Source: Desulfovibrio sp.
GTDB lineage: Bacteria > Desulfobacterota > Desulfovibrionia > Desulfovibrionales > Desulfovibrionaceae
Assembly: GCA_017528345.1 (NCBI GenBank)
Contig: JAFXOX010000009.1
Span: 1 to 64,000 of the forward strand
Length of the DNA stretch: 64,000 bases
Reading direction: 5' to 3'
The position numbers were made by a program, and so were the translations under genes. Below are positions 53,043-61,951 of the stretch, piece by piece. Under the pieces are notes generated by a model. The model was not told the DNA's origin. It saw only the letters and a list, made by a program, of their open reading frames with translations, and ran no database searches. Positions within the stretch are counted from its first letter, which is position 1. Every line of letters begins with the position of its first letter.

Positions 53043-54710
53043 TTAGCGCAGCCGTTGCTTGCTTGCGTCTGCCACAGGCAGAAAATTGATGGCAAGAGTT
53101 TGCGGTACAACGGCGATGAGACGGACAAGCAGCGGATCTCCCAGCTGATAGCTTAAGCCTGTGCGGATATTGAAGATGCGCTGCTTGAGGAGATCTACGT
53201 GCACAGCTTCAGAAAACAATCTTTTGGCCACAAATCCGCTAATCGGCACATTCTTGAGCTGCACAAAAAAACCGGCTTGCGTGACTGTGCTGACATAGGC
53301 TGGAAAATCATGCCCCACTTTTTCCCGCATGTAGAGTATGGCACAGTATTTGTGCAGCATGCGCTCGGCGCTTTGAGCCCGCTCCTCCTGTCGATTGAGG
53401 TGGCTTGCCACAATCTGCAGGCGTCTGTGGGCAAAAAGCAGCTCATTACAGCCAAGAGCATACTTGAGGGCGCGGTGCACAAGCAGATCTGCATAACGGC
53501 GAATGGGGGATGTGAAGTGACAGTAGCAGGGGGAGGCAAGTCCAAAGTGACCGATATTCTCAGGACTGTAGATGGCCTTGGGCAGAGCGCGCAGGCAGAG
53601 GGATGTCACTGTCTGCTCATGACTTTCTCCCTTGCACGACCTGAGGAGCACGGGCAAATCCCTTGCTCTAAGGGCCCTTTGGCGTATCTCTGCTGGTAGA
53701 GCCCCACAGCAATGAAGTGCTGTCTCAAGCTGTGCAATCTCTTCCTCTGAGGGCTCAGGATGAATGCGGTAGAGAAAAGGCAGCCCCACGCGTCTGAGGT
53801 GCTCGGCACAGGCCTCATTGGCAAGAATCATGAATTCTTCAATGAGTCTGTGGCTTGGAAGATGCTCGCGAAAATGGATATCTGTGACGATGCCTTGGGC
53901 ATTCCAGCTGTACTCAGGTTCAAAGCTGCGGAGCATCAGACTTCCGCGCAACTCACGCTGCCTACTTAGGATTTCACTGAGTCTGCATGCAGCTTCCAGC
54001 ATGCGCAAAATGTCATATGCGCGCGGGTGGTTGAACATTTTGGCTTTGACTGCGGGGTCTTCTTTGAGCAAAAGCCCCTGCACCTGTGTATAGCTTAAGC
54101 GGGCCTGGGAGCAAATACGCGCTTGGCTGAAGCGGCTTTTTCTGACAAAGCCATCATCTGTGAGTAAAAGTTCGCAGACAATAACAGGCCGCTCTGTCTG
54201 AGCTCGCAGGCTTGCCAGATCCGTGGATAGTCTTGGCGGCAGCATGGGGGCCACAGAACCTGGAAAATAAAAAGAATTACCCCGTGTTTGCGCTTCGCTG
54301 TCCAAGGTCTGCAAGCGGCTTTTACGAATTTTAGGTACATAGCGGCTGACATCAGCTATGGCTACAAGCAGACGCCAACCGTCTTCGTGTTTTTCCACAG
54401 AGATGGCATCGTCAAAATCGCGGGCATCTTCGCCGTCAATGGTGACAAAACAGAGGTCGGTCAGGTCTTCCAGGGAAGCTTTTTCAGAAGGGGTAAGAGC
54501 AGAGAGTTGACTTACGTCACTTTGCACGGAATCAGGAAAGGTGTCTGCTATGCCGTATGCTGCCTTGATTTCACGTTCAATGGCTGCAAGATTGGGTGCT
54601 TTTTTCCAAGAAGGAGAGTGATCGCCTGCGTGTTTTTGGCGGCAACGCGCTGAGTCCTTGCTGTTTGCATATTTTTTTTGATTGTGATGTTGTGGGATAC
54701 GCTTTTTCAT
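53043..54710 (-). CDS. RNase II/R-family exoribonuclease (short form)
   Basis: 555 aa, RNB catalytic domain with an S1 domain. The catalytic signature is DLCFVTIDGEDARDFDDAI (near 84-102: four Asp), then GNSFYFPGSVAPMLPP, and RRYADLLVHRAL. It lacks the HTH and cold-shock domains of RNase R and is shorter than RNase II (644 aa), with a basic N-terminal extension of about 35 residues (KKRIPQHHNQKK). The S1 domain is ATYVSTV-like DFPAYVSTVTQAGFFVQL. It is a 3'-5' exoribonuclease. It is expressed convergently away from nothing: murJ follows on the same strand 49 nt later. Confidence 0.85.
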   Translation of the reverse strand: MKKRIPQHHNQKKYANSKDSARCRQKHAGDHSPSWKKAPNLAAIEREIKAAYGIADTFPDSVQSDVSQLSALTPSEKASLEDLTDLCFVTIDGEDARDFDDAISVEKHEDGWRLLVAIADVSRYVPKIRKSRLQTLDSEAQTRGNSFYFPGSVAPMLPPRLSTDLASLRAQTERPVIVCELLLTDDGFVRKSRFSQARICSQARLSYTQVQGLLLKEDPAVKAKMFNHPRAYDILRMLEAACRLSEILSRQRELRGSLMLRSFEPEYSWNAQGIVTDIHFREHLPSHRLIEEFMILANEACAEHLRRVGLPFLYRIHPEPSEEEIAQLETALHCCGALPAEIRQRALRARDLPVLLRSCKGESHEQTVTSLCLRALPKAIYSPENIGHFGLASPCYCHFTSPIRRYADLLVHRALKYALGCNELLFAHRRLQIVASHLNRQEERAQSAERMLHKYCAILYMREKVGHDFPAYVSTVTQAGFFVQLKNVPISGFVAKRLFSEAVHVDLLKQRIFNIRTGLSYQLGDPLLVRLIAVVPQTLAINFLPVADASKQRLR

Positions 54711-54901
54711 TAGCTACACAGAGGAAGTGTTTTGTAATTTTAAATTGATTTAAGAACAATTAATTGACGTTTATTTGCCTGGTAATATATGTAGTAGGTA
54801 ATTTATTTTTTATAATAACATGTATGTGATTTGTGGAGACTTTATTTTATTAGCCTGTCAATGATATAGATCGAGAGCAGTCTCTTTCCTGGGAAAGAAA
54901 C

Positions 54902-54936
54902 AAAAGGACAGAAAGCCTGTGACTTTCTGTCCTTTT
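54902..54936. terminator. bidirectional perfect 14-bp terminator hairpin
   Basis: AAAAGGACAGAAAG pairs perfectly with CTTTCTGTCCTTTT around a 7-nt loop, with A and T runs on both sides. It ends the BI-1 gene transcript on the minus strand. The rest of the gap 54711-54956 is AT-rich and shows no gene. Confidence 0.85.
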
Positions 54937-54956
54937 GTGCGATTTGAATGCGCCGT

Positions 54957-55658
54957 TTAATCGCGGCTAGAACCAAAGAGGCGCAGGAGATAGATAAAAA
55001 GGTTGATGAAGTCGAGATAGAGTGTCAAGGCGCCGAGAATGGCACCACGCTGCACAGCCTCGTTGTCATCCATGGGAGCTGCCATGCCGAACTGACGCAG
55101 CTTCTGCGTATCGTAGGCAGTGTACAGGGTGAAGATGAGCACCCCAACGCAGCTGATGATCAGGTCCATCATGGCGTTGGCCAGAAAGAGATTGACCACA
55201 CTTGCGATGATCAAGCCGATGAGCCCCATGAAGAGAAAACTGCCCAGACTGGTAAGATCACGCTTGGTGACTGTACCGTAGACGGACATGGCTAAAAACA
55301 TGCCGGCTGTGGAGAAAAAGGCATTAGCTATGGAACCAATGCTGTAGGCCACAAAAATGGTGGAAAGTGTCAATCCATTGATCAGCGAGAAAAGCATGAA
55401 AAGCAGTGTCGCTGTCTGCGCACTCATTTTGTGGATGGCTGCAGACAGAGCGATGACCAGTCCAATCTCTCCAACAAAAAGGACAATGGGGATCACAGGG
55501 CTAGAGAAAAGTACGGTGACCGCAGTGCTTGTACCCACAAACCAGGCTGTGATAGCCGTTAACACGAGACCTGCGGACATCCAAAGGTATACCTTGGACA
55601 TATAGGTGGATACGGCATCCGCGGCATAGGAACGGGAACGAGACAGAGAATTGTTCAT
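54957..55658 (-). CDS. Bax inhibitor-1/YccA-family membrane protein
   Basis: 233 aa, seven or so membrane helices of the BI-1 fold, which forms a pH-gated calcium leak and interacts with FtsH in bacteria (YccA). Near the end the family signature TLYTAYDTQKLRQFGMAAPMDDNEAVQRGAILGALTLYLDFINLFIYLLRL contains the Asp pair that gates the pore. The N-terminal 25 residues (SLSRSRSYAADAVSTYMSKV) are cytoplasmic. Monocistronic with a strong terminator; a 510-nt gap precedes it. Confidence 0.9.
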   Translation of the reverse strand: MNNSLSRSRSYAADAVSTYMSKVYLWMSAGLVLTAITAWFVGTSTAVTVLFSSPVIPIVLFVGEIGLVIALSAAIHKMSAQTATLLFMLFSLINGLTLSTIFVAYSIGSIANAFFSTAGMFLAMSVYGTVTKRDLTSLGSFLFMGLIGLIIASVVNLFLANAMMDLIISCVGVLIFTLYTAYDTQKLRQFGMAAPMDDNEAVQRGAILGALTLYLDFINLFIYLLRLFGSSRD

Positions 55659-56041
55659 AATAAATCAGCGCAGAATCCCAGAAGGGGGAAGCCGCACTGC
55701 CTCCTTTTGCTAATGTGAACCTGCAGGGAACACAGGCGTAAAAAACTGCCACTCTTTTAGACTATACAGCAGAACTGAATTTTTGCAAGACGCTGGCTAT
55801 CGAGAATGTGGCTTCCAGGCTCAGAGTCGAGCCTATCACACGTATCAAGATATAGGGGTGAAATCCTCTGTCAATATTTTTATGAGAAATTGAGATTTTT
55901 TTAGGATAAGATCGTTCTTGACGCAGAGAAAAAGACCTAGATCTTCTGTTGACTTTTTTTTCAATAGTTAAGTATGTGCAGGCAAACAAAGAACCTGAAC
56001 ACGTTTTTTTGTTGATTGCAGTGACAATGTGTTCTTTATGG

Positions 56042-56070
56042 TTGCAGAACGTTTTGAACTTGGCTATAAA
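56042..56070 (+). promoter_or_regulatory. candidate promoter of the VWA-OmpA gene
   Basis: TTGCAG and TATAAA are separated by 17 bp, predicting a start near 56077 and a leader of about 90 nt. Confidence 0.55.
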
Positions 56071-56079
56071 TAGAGCAAT

Positions 56080-56136
56080 GCCGCTGACTGCAAAGCTGCG
56101 GCAAGGCGGGCAAACCGTTAGGCGTCAACGTTGACG
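56080..56136 (+). promoter_or_regulatory. structured leader and 14-bp palindrome before the VWA-OmpA gene
   Basis: A GCCGC/GCGGC hairpin (56080-56102) is followed by the perfect palindrome CGTCAACGTTGACG (56123-56136). The palindrome could be an operator or a hairpin near the ribosome site GGGAGG at 56158-56163. GCAAAGC and GGGCAAACC occur between them, recalling c-di-GMP-I riboswitch motifs, but in the wrong order. Confidence 0.45.
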
Positions 56137-56168
56137 GTATTTAACGACACATTTTTTTGGGAGGCATC

Positions 56169-57167
56169 ATGAAATCTCTCCGTATGCTGATGTTGGCAGC
56201 TGCATTGGTCGTGAGCTATGCGGCAGCTGCGATGGCAGCCCCTGTGAGCTGCAACAAAAAAATTGAGAGCTTTGATTTTGTCGTGGACTACTCAGGTTCC
56301 ATGATGATGCACAACAAAGACCTCAAGAAAACAAAAGTGCAAGTTGCCAAAGAAGCCTTGCAGCGCGTTAATGCAGCTATTCCTGAGCAGAGCTTTATGG
56401 GTGGCCTGCATACGATTAGCCCCAATGGTGTCATTGTCCCGCAGGGTCCCTGGAGCCGCAGTGGAATGAGCTCCGCTATTGATACTCTGAAGGATAGCTT
56501 TGATGTCTTTGGCCGTATGACGAGCATGGGTGATGGCCTGCAGACCTATGAACCCTTCCTTTCCAGCATGCAGCGCGACGCCGCTCTGATCGTTGTCACC
56601 GACGGTGACAACAACCGTGGCGTGGATTTCGTGGAAGTTGTGCGTCAGATCTATGCCACCCAGCGCAATCTGGTCGTCCACATCATCGACCTGTCCGATA
56701 CCGAAAATGGTAAGAAAAATATTCAGGCTATTGCTGCCATGAATTCTGCAGCCCAGGTTGTGCGTGCTGAAGAGCTTGTGACCAGCGATGCCGCTGTTGA
56801 GCGTTTCGTGACTGCCGTCTTCTGCGGTGAAGCCGAAGTCCTCGTCCTGCGTGGCGTGAACTTTGCCTTTGATTCCTATGCTCTTGACGCCAAGGCCATG
56901 GGCATCCTCAATGAGGCCGCTGCAGTTATCAAGACCAACGCCAACAAGAAGGTTGTGCTGAGCGGCTGGACCGACTCCAAGGGTACCGACGCTTACAACC
57001 GCGTCCTTTCACAGCGCCGTGCTACGGCCGTGAAGAACTACCTGGCCAAGCAAGGCGTTCCTGCCAGCCGTATGAGCGCCATTGGTCGCGGTAAGTCCTT
57101 CAAGTACGACAACTCCAACGAAGACGGCCGTTACATGAACCGCCGTACCGAAATTTCCTTTGAGTAA
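56169..57167 (+). CDS. secreted VWA-OmpA fusion protein
   Basis: 332 aa. Signal peptide (residues 1-23, ending AMA). A von Willebrand A domain follows: FDFVVDYSGSMMM near 33-45 with the DxSxS MIDAS metal motif, and ALIVVTDGDNNRGVDF near 138-154; then an OmpA C-terminal peptidoglycan-binding domain: VNFAFDSYALDAKAMGILNEAA, GWTDSKGTDAYNRVLSQRRA and GRGKSFKYDNSNEDGRYMNRRTEI. It should be periplasmic, tethering the VWA domain to peptidoglycan; a ligand of the VWA part is unknown. ATG 56169 has GGGAGG. It ends with a strong terminator. Confidence 0.88.
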   Translation: MKSLRMLMLAAALVVSYAAAAMAAPVSCNKKIESFDFVVDYSGSMMMHNKDLKKTKVQVAKEALQRVNAAIPEQSFMGGLHTISPNGVIVPQGPWSRSGMSSAIDTLKDSFDVFGRMTSMGDGLQTYEPFLSSMQRDAALIVVTDGDNNRGVDFVEVVRQIYATQRNLVVHIIDLSDTENGKKNIQAIAAMNSAAQVVRAEELVTSDAAVERFVTAVFCGEAEVLVLRGVNFAFDSYALDAKAMGILNEAAAVIKTNANKKVVLSGWTDSKGTDAYNRVLSQRRATAVKNYLAKQGVPASRMSAIGRGKSFKYDNSNEDGRYMNRRTEISFE

Positions 57168-57198
57168 TCGTACGTGATTTGTGATTTTTCCTAAATGA

Positions 57199-57227
57199 AA
57201 CCGGGCGGCTTTTGCCGCCCGGTTTTT
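57199..57227 (+). terminator. intrinsic terminator after VWA-OmpA
   Basis: CCGGGCGGC pairs with GCCGCCCGG around TTTT, followed by a T5 run. Confidence 0.9.
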
Positions 57228-57289
57228 CCGTACAACGGGTGTTTTCTCAATCATTTCCGGCTAGTTTTGGCCGGGACCAAGGAGGCTCT

Positions 57290-57856
57290 ATGTCCAAGTA
57301 TTTAGTTTCGGCTTGTCTCAGTCTGCTGCTGCTTTCCGGCTGCGCCGCCTCGCAGGAGAGTGAAAGCACACAGCCTCAGGCAGCGCCTGCGGTCGAACAA
57401 ACACCGCAGGCAGCTCCAGAGCCAGCTGTGCATGATCAGAAGGGAAAGAAGAAAAACGCGAAAAAGGACCATAAGAAGGAATCCAAGAAGCACGAACAGG
57501 CCAGAAGAGCGCCTAAGAGCGAAGCTGAAGTCCGTGCAGCTCTCAAAGAGACAGGCCATCGACTTGTTTTGCGTGCCTCTCGGACCATCACTCCTTCCAA
57601 GTCCAACAAGGCTGTCAGACATTCCGGCAACGGCTATGTTGCGACCTATATCTCCATTGATCCTGAAAACTATTCCACAGATATGCGCCCTGCTTCAAAG
57701 GCTGGCCAGTATGTCGGCTTTATCCGTTACTCTGAGCAGACCTTTAGCTGCCATGGCAAAACCAAGGCAGAAGCCCTTAAGGCTCCCTGCCAGGCTACTG
57801 GTTCACGCAGGCTCAATGAAATGATCCATTTTGATGGCCATGAATGGCGCTATTAG
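57290..57856 (+). CDS. lysine-rich lipoprotein, unknown
   Basis: 188 aa from ATG 57290 with AAGGAGG. Lipobox LLLLSGC (Cys near residue 18) gives a type II signal peptide. After it come a Pro/Gln/Ala-rich linker and a strongly basic Lys-rich run (residues about 45-70), then a small globular C-terminal part with a cysteine pair (SEQTFSCHGK... and KAPCQATGS). It has no recognised domain. The basic segment may lie against the outer membrane or cell wall. It stands between two terminators. Confidence 0.7.
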   Translation: MSKYLVSACLSLLLLSGCAASQESESTQPQAAPAVEQTPQAAPEPAVHDQKGKKKNAKKDHKKESKKHEQARRAPKSEAEVRAALKETGHRLVLRASRTITPSKSNKAVRHSGNGYVATYISIDPENYSTDMRPASKAGQYVGFIRYSEQTFSCHGKTKAEALKAPCQATGSRRLNEMIHFDGHEWRY

Positions 57857-57882
57857 GCTTAGGCCGGAAAGCGAGATGGAAA

Positions 57883-57906
57883 GGGCGGGTTTCCCCGCCT
57901 TTTTTT
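57883..57906 (+). terminator. intrinsic terminator after the lipoprotein gene
   Basis: GGCGGG and CCCGCC form a stem around TTTC, followed by T7. Confidence 0.85.
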
Positions 57907-57912
57907 GTGGAA

Positions 57913-58461
57913 TCAGGCTGAGAAGAAATCTTTGGGCAGATGGGAGATAATATAGTCCACACACGCTTCTTGTGTCGTGGTACTGTTATTGCATGAAAAA
58001 TCTGACCACTCGTGATAGAGGGCATCTCTTTCCCTGTAGATGTCGGCAAGCGTCTGGCCCGGGGCAATGGCAATGCCACGTTCAGGATTGCCGGCAATAC
58101 GTTCTTCGACGAGCGCCAGGGGAATGTCTAGGTGGACAATAGGACCGAGGGCTTTCAGGTGCTCCATGGCAGCCTTGTGGTAGACAACGCTTCCGCCTGT
58201 GCCGATAATCAGGCGTTGCGCTCTGATGGAGCAGATAACCTGACTTTCAATGGCTAAAAATCGTTCTTTGTCCGTGGCGTCGACGATATCCTGCAATCTG
58301 CGCCCGTAGGTGGCTTCAATGAGATGGTCGCTGTCCAGATAGGGCCAGCGTACCTTTTTTGCCAAAAGTTTTCCGATAGTTGTTTTGCCAGCTCCCGGCA
58401 TGCCGATAAGGGTGAGGCAGGGGATAGCTTTTTCACTACGTTTGATTAAGTCGTTGGCCAT
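57913..58461 (-). CDS. aroL: shikimate kinase
   Basis: 182 aa. Phosphorylates shikimate at the 3-hydroxyl in aromatic amino acid biosynthesis. P-loop LIGMPGAGKTTIGKLLA (residues 18-34), DSDHLIE (43-49, shikimate-binding Asp), and the lid and GTGGSVV (near 86-92). P-loop residue GMPGAGKTT is standard. No other aro gene adjoins. Gene symbol aroK or aroL both would fit; the sequence does not decide. The convergent terminator at 57883-57906 is for the plus strand; none is obvious for this gene. Confidence 0.9.
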   Translation of the reverse strand: MANDLIKRSEKAIPCLTLIGMPGAGKTTIGKLLAKKVRWPYLDSDHLIEATYGRRLQDIVDATDKERFLAIESQVICSIRAQRLIIGTGGSVVYHKAAMEHLKALGPIVHLDIPLALVEERIAGNPERGIAIAPGQTLADIYRERDALYHEWSDFSCNNSTTTQEACVDYIISHLPKDFFSA

Positions 58462-58593
58462 GACACGTTCCGGCGTTAGGGGTCTTTTTTTTCAGCCATA
58501 CTTCCTTCAATGGGAAAAAACAAGTTTTTTCCCATTGGATGAGAAAAAGATGCTACTGCCTGCCCTGTTGCGGGCCATGAAGGAGGCATAGCT

Positions 58594-59133
58594 ATGCTCA
58601 AAGAGATTTTTTGCCGTATGCTTCTCTGTCTTGTCCTTCTCCTGCCCGTGCCGGCACTGGCCGAGCCTGGAGAACAAGTTCCTCAATGGACGAGAGATGG
58701 ACAGCACAATCTGACGCATGAATGGATTGAGCACGGTGGAGCACGTCTGTACTGGAATTCCTTGCTGACACCACGTCAGGTGCGTCTTATGGGCATGCGT
58801 TTCAGAGATCCAGCTGACCGTCCTTTGCTCATGATTGATGAACCACCGGCCAAAAAACCGGCACGTTCGAGAAGTCACAGAAGAACAGGGAGACGGGGTG
58901 CTGCACATGCAACATCCGCCCCGCAGGCTAAGCCCAAGATCCAGGATAAGCCTGAACATACCAGTGCCAAGCTCGATGTTAAGAATACGCCGAGGGCGGG
59001 ACAGACAGGCAGGCTTCAGGCAAGCCCGTCTCGGACTGGCAGCGTTCGAACTGGTAGCGCTCAGACTGGCAGCCACCAGAAGGGTCTTGCTCCCCTTAAG
59101 CCTGTACCTCCTGTGGGTGTGCCACTGCAGTAG
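58594..59133 (+). CDS. secreted basic low-complexity protein, unknown
   Basis: 179 aa, AAGGAGG ribosome site. Signal peptide at residues 1-23 (cleavage after ALA). Residues 24-85 form a small globular part (DGQHNLTHEWIEHGGARLYW..., with FRDPADRP), then a Lys/Arg/Ser/Pro-rich low-complexity tail with TGS repeats (RTGSVRTGSAQTGSHQ). No cysteine in the mature chain. It is followed by the rpmH promoter. Probably a periplasmic or surface protein; function not recognised. Confidence 0.65.
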   Translation: MLKEIFCRMLLCLVLLLPVPALAEPGEQVPQWTRDGQHNLTHEWIEHGGARLYWNSLLTPRQVRLMGMRFRDPADRPLLMIDEPPAKKPARSRSHRRTGRRGAAHATSAPQAKPKIQDKPEHTSAKLDVKNTPRAGQTGRLQASPSRTGSVRTGSAQTGSHQKGLAPLKPVPPVGVPLQ

Positions 59134-59163
59134 CCAGTAGGCTCTTTTTGAGAGATTGAGCTC

Positions 59164-59192
59164 TTGACGCAACGGGGTGCGATGTGTATGTT
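59164..59192 (+). promoter_or_regulatory. promoter of the rpmH operon
   Basis: TTGACG and TATGTT are separated by 17 bp, about 105 nt before rpmH. The leader contains an imperfect CCGAGATCACG / CGTGGTCTCGG hairpin (59209-59231). Confidence 0.7.
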
Positions 59193-59297
59193 AACCCCCT
59201 GTAATCTTCCGAGATCACGTCGTGGTCTCGGTTCTCTGTCTCTTAGCAGGTGCAGATTTTAGGCCTGACACCATGCAGATTTTTGGGAGGTTAAGAT

Positions 59298-59432
59298 ATG
59301 AAAAGAACCTATCAACCGAGCAAGGTCAGAAGGGCTCGCACCCATGGCTTTCGTGTGCGCATGTCGACTGTCAGCGGTCGTGCTATTATTCGCCGCCGCC
59401 GTGCCAAAGGACGGAAGCGTCTGAGTGCCTGA
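59298..59432 (+). CDS. rpmH: 50S ribosomal protein L34
   Basis: 44 aa, too short for many gene callers. [18 protein letters not shown] is the canonical start of L34, ending [13 protein letters not shown]. The GGGAGG ribosome site lies upstream. The stop codon overlaps the GTG start of rnpA. This rpmH-rnpA-yidD-yidC order is among the most conserved in bacteria. Confidence 0.97.
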   Translation: MKRTYQPSKVRRARTHGFRVRMSTVSGRAIIRRRRAKGRKRLSA

Positions 59433-59877
59433 ATCAGGCGGGCAGGCTAATCTCTCTCATGATTTGAGATTGCCTCGGCACTTTCGGCTGCGGAAAAGAG
59501 CTGAATTTGAGCTTTGCTACAAGAATGGACGAAAATACCATACACCGCATTTTCTTGTTTTTGTCCTGAGCGCAGAAGATCGCCAAATTCCGCGTCTTGG
59601 GCTGTCAGTTTCCAAAAAAGTCGGCAACGCCGTTGTCCGGAACAGGCTGAAACGGGTGCTGCGTGAGTTTTTTCGCCTCTATTTTCGTCCATATTCCAGC
59701 GTTTCCGTGTCCAAGCCCTCCGTTGAACATTGTGCAGCGGATATCACTATTGTTGTCAAAAAACAGGCGGATGCGACACTGAATCTGCGCCGGACAGAGG
59801 CCGAACTGAGACCTCTGTTTGAGCGCATTTTCCATTCTTCTGGCCTGTGTGGTTCTTTGCAGCCCCAAGGGGCCTAA
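59425..59877 (+). CDS. rnpA: ribonuclease P protein component
   Basis: 150 aa with GTG start overlapping rpmH by 8 nt, giving tight coupling. Core: [29 protein letters not shown], and the RNA-binding RNR motif [27 protein letters not shown]. It assists the catalytic RNA in 5'-end tRNA maturation. Between the RNR block and the C-terminal strand it carries an insertion near residues 85-105, slightly longer than usual; the N-terminus may begin at a later codon, as homology starts near LPRHFRLRK. Confidence 0.92.
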   Translation: MPESGGQANLSHDLRLPRHFRLRKRAEFELCYKNGRKYHTPHFLVFVLSAEDRQIPRLGLSVSKKVGNAVVRNRLKRVLREFFRLYFRPYSSVSVSKPSVEHCAADITIVVKKQADATLNLRRTEAELRPLFERIFHSSGLCGSLQPQGA

Positions 59878-59880
59878 GGC

Positions 59881-60141
59881 GTGAAAGTCATTTCATTGTT
59901 TCGGCAGATCTTCATCCTTCCCATTCGTCTCTACCAAGTACTTCTTTCTCCGATTCTGCCTCCGGCTTGCCGTTATCTTCCCACATGTTCTGCCTATGCA
60001 GCGGAAGCCATTGAACGCCACGGCCTTGTGCGCGGTGGCTGGCTTGCCTTGAAACGCCTGCTGCGTTGTCATCCCTGGGGAGGGTCAGGCTATGATCCGG
60101 TACCACCTGTGAAGCGAGCGCCTCGTGATCGGCAAAAGTGA
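59881..60141 (+). CDS. yidD: membrane protein insertion efficiency factor YidD
   Basis: 86 aa, GTG start. Small amphipathic protein aiding YidC-dependent insertion. [31 protein letters not shown] carries the conserved CRYxPTCSxYA motif (residues 30-42), then [19 protein letters not shown]. It starts 3 nt after rnpA and precedes yidC by 97 nt. Confidence 0.95.
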   Translation: MKVISLFRQIFILPIRLYQVLLSPILPPACRYLPTCSAYAAEAIERHGLVRGGWLALKRLLRCHPWGGSGYDPVPPVKRAPRDRQK

Positions 60142-60238
60142 GCGAAGCATTTCGACAGAATGAGGTTTTTGTGCCTTCATCAGGCGCGGCTCGAAAATGT
60201 TTTCAGATGTTTTTTTACGGCAATCCAAGTGAGATCAT

Positions 60239-61909
60239 ATGCAACAAATGCAAGATAACAGCACCAAGAATATTATTTTGGCCATAGTTCTCTGTCTGGT
60301 TGTGGTATTCGGCTGGAGTTCCCTCGCGCAGTATATGGGCTGGATACCTGCACCGGACCCCAAGCTCGTGGCAGAACAGGAAGAGCTGGCCAAACAGCAG
60401 GCTCAGGAGGAGGCGAAGAGAAAGGCCGAGGCTGATCGTGAGGCTCTTTTGCCGACCTTTACACCTTCTGAAGGTAAGAATCTCACCGTGGAGACTCCGC
60501 TTTATACGGCAGTACTCTATTCCGGCGGTGGCGCATTGCGTTCTTTTGCCCTGAAAAATTATCGCATGAGTCTGGAGCCCAATGCCCCATTGGTCAATAT
60601 TGTCAGTGAACGGGCTTCTGCCGTGGCCCCCCTTGGACTTGTGATTAATAGTCAGCCTTCATGGAGTACCGGTAAATGGGCTCTTGAGTCAGGCATGGAT
60701 CAGGATCTTCAGCTTCAGACAGCCCAGAAAGGCAAGATCAGCTTGCGCGGAGAAGTGGACGGGCTGAGTGTACAGCGACATTTCACGTTTTCTGCAGACA
60801 CCTATCTCCTTGAAGAGGAGCTTGTCCTTGTCAATCTCTCCGAGCAGTCACGCACCATTCGGCTGGCCTACACGGTAGCTGCAGATTCCCGTAATGCCGG
60901 CGGTGATCGCTATGACGTGATGCGGGTTGCCTGGGACAATAACGGCAGTCTCGACGAGGAATCCTCCTTTGACACCCTGACGCAGCAGGGGCGCATGGAA
61001 AGTGGCCGCATGATTTGGGCCGGCGCCATGAGCAATTACTTTTTGGCTGCGGTTTTGCCAGAGAATCCCGACAATAGCGTGATGAAAGGTCGTGCTCAGA
61101 ATACGGTGTATCGCGCCGCCCTGGAGCAGCCTGATCTTGTTCTCGGGGGCAAGGAAAGTCGTCGACTGAAGGTTCGCTACTGGTTTGGTCCCAAGGATCG
61201 CAAGCAGCTGCTTGCAGTGTCTGAAGATCTCGCCAAGAGTGTGGATCTTGGCATGTTCAGCCTTATCGCCAAAGGTCTGCTTTGGATTTTGCAGAATTTT
61301 TATGATCTCGTACATAACTGGGGTATAGCCATCATTATGCTGACCTTTGTCATCAAGGCCCTCTTCTGGCCTTTGACAGCCAAGAGTTATGCCTCCATGG
61401 AGAAGATGAAAAAATTACAGCCACTTATGGTGGAAATCAGGGAGAAGTATAAGGACGACAAAGAGCAGATGAATAAGGAAGTCATGAACCTGTATAAAAC
61501 CTATGGCGTCAATCCTGCGAGTGGTTGCGTCCCCATCCTGGTGCAGCTGCCGGTCTTTTTTGGCCTGTATCAGGCACTTCTGACCTTTATTGAACTGCGT
61601 CATGCGGCCTTAATTCCCACGCTTCCTGGTACCGATATGCTCTGGCTGGCCGATCTCTCCAGCAAAGATCCGCTTTATATTACGCCTATCATTATGGGCG
61701 TGACCATGGTCATTCAGCAGAAAATGAGTCCTCCTGCCAATGATCCCATGCAGCGCAAGATCATGATGTTTTTGCCCATTATCTTTACCTTCCTCTTTCT
61801 CGGTTTCCCCTCAGGTCTTGTCATCTACTGGCTTGTGAACAACGTGCTCTCTATCTTCCAGCAGTGGCTGATGATGCGCAAGAATAAGAAAAAGCCGGCG
61901 AGCGCTTAG
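60239..61909 (+). CDS. yidC: membrane protein insertase YidC
   Basis: 556 aa, Gram-negative form. A first membrane helix (residues 10-30) is followed by a large periplasmic domain (about 50-330) and five C-terminal helices of the insertase core, starting near LLWILQNFYDLVHNWGIAIIMLTFVIKALFWPLTAK with the hydrophilic-groove segment, and AFPSGLVIYWLVNNVLSIFQQ. A Lys-rich tail ends it. It inserts membrane proteins with or without SecYEG. Followed by jag after 42 nt. Confidence 0.96.
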   Translation: MQQMQDNSTKNIILAIVLCLVVVFGWSSLAQYMGWIPAPDPKLVAEQEELAKQQAQEEAKRKAEADREALLPTFTPSEGKNLTVETPLYTAVLYSGGGALRSFALKNYRMSLEPNAPLVNIVSERASAVAPLGLVINSQPSWSTGKWALESGMDQDLQLQTAQKGKISLRGEVDGLSVQRHFTFSADTYLLEEELVLVNLSEQSRTIRLAYTVAADSRNAGGDRYDVMRVAWDNNGSLDEESSFDTLTQQGRMESGRMIWAGAMSNYFLAAVLPENPDNSVMKGRAQNTVYRAALEQPDLVLGGKESRRLKVRYWFGPKDRKQLLAVSEDLAKSVDLGMFSLIAKGLLWILQNFYDLVHNWGIAIIMLTFVIKALFWPLTAKSYASMEKMKKLQPLMVEIREKYKDDKEQMNKEVMNLYKTYGVNPASGCVPILVQLPVFFGLYQALLTFIELRHAALIPTLPGTDMLWLADLSSKDPLYITPIIMGVTMVIQQKMSPPANDPMQRKIMMFLPIIFTFLFLGFPSGLVIYWLVNNVLSIFQQWLMMRKNKKKPASA

Positions 61910-61951
61910 AGCGTGTCTAATATTGCGTGTATGTTTTGATATGGGGGTAAT

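Larger units (their letters stand above)
55659..56168. other. 510-nt intergenic region with promoter and leader elements
   Basis: No gene seen. Contents: leader of the BI-1 gene on the left, AT-rich DNA near 55850-55980 with TTGACT-18-TATGTG at 55949-55978, and the promoter, hairpins and palindrome listed below for the VWA-OmpA gene on the right. A small minus-strand open frame at 55762-55989 lacks a ribosome site and is not called. Confidence 0.6.

Noticed and set aside
55762..55989. 75-aa minus-strand frame in the gap before VWA-OmpA
   Set aside because: No ribosome site or family signal; overlaps the promoter-like AT-rich stretch.
56091..56118. GCAAAGC and GGGCAAACC resembling a c-di-GMP-I riboswitch
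   Set aside because: Canonical GEMM order is CAAACC, then a tetraloop hairpin, then GCAAAGC. Here the order is reversed and no GNRA-capped hairpin is seen.
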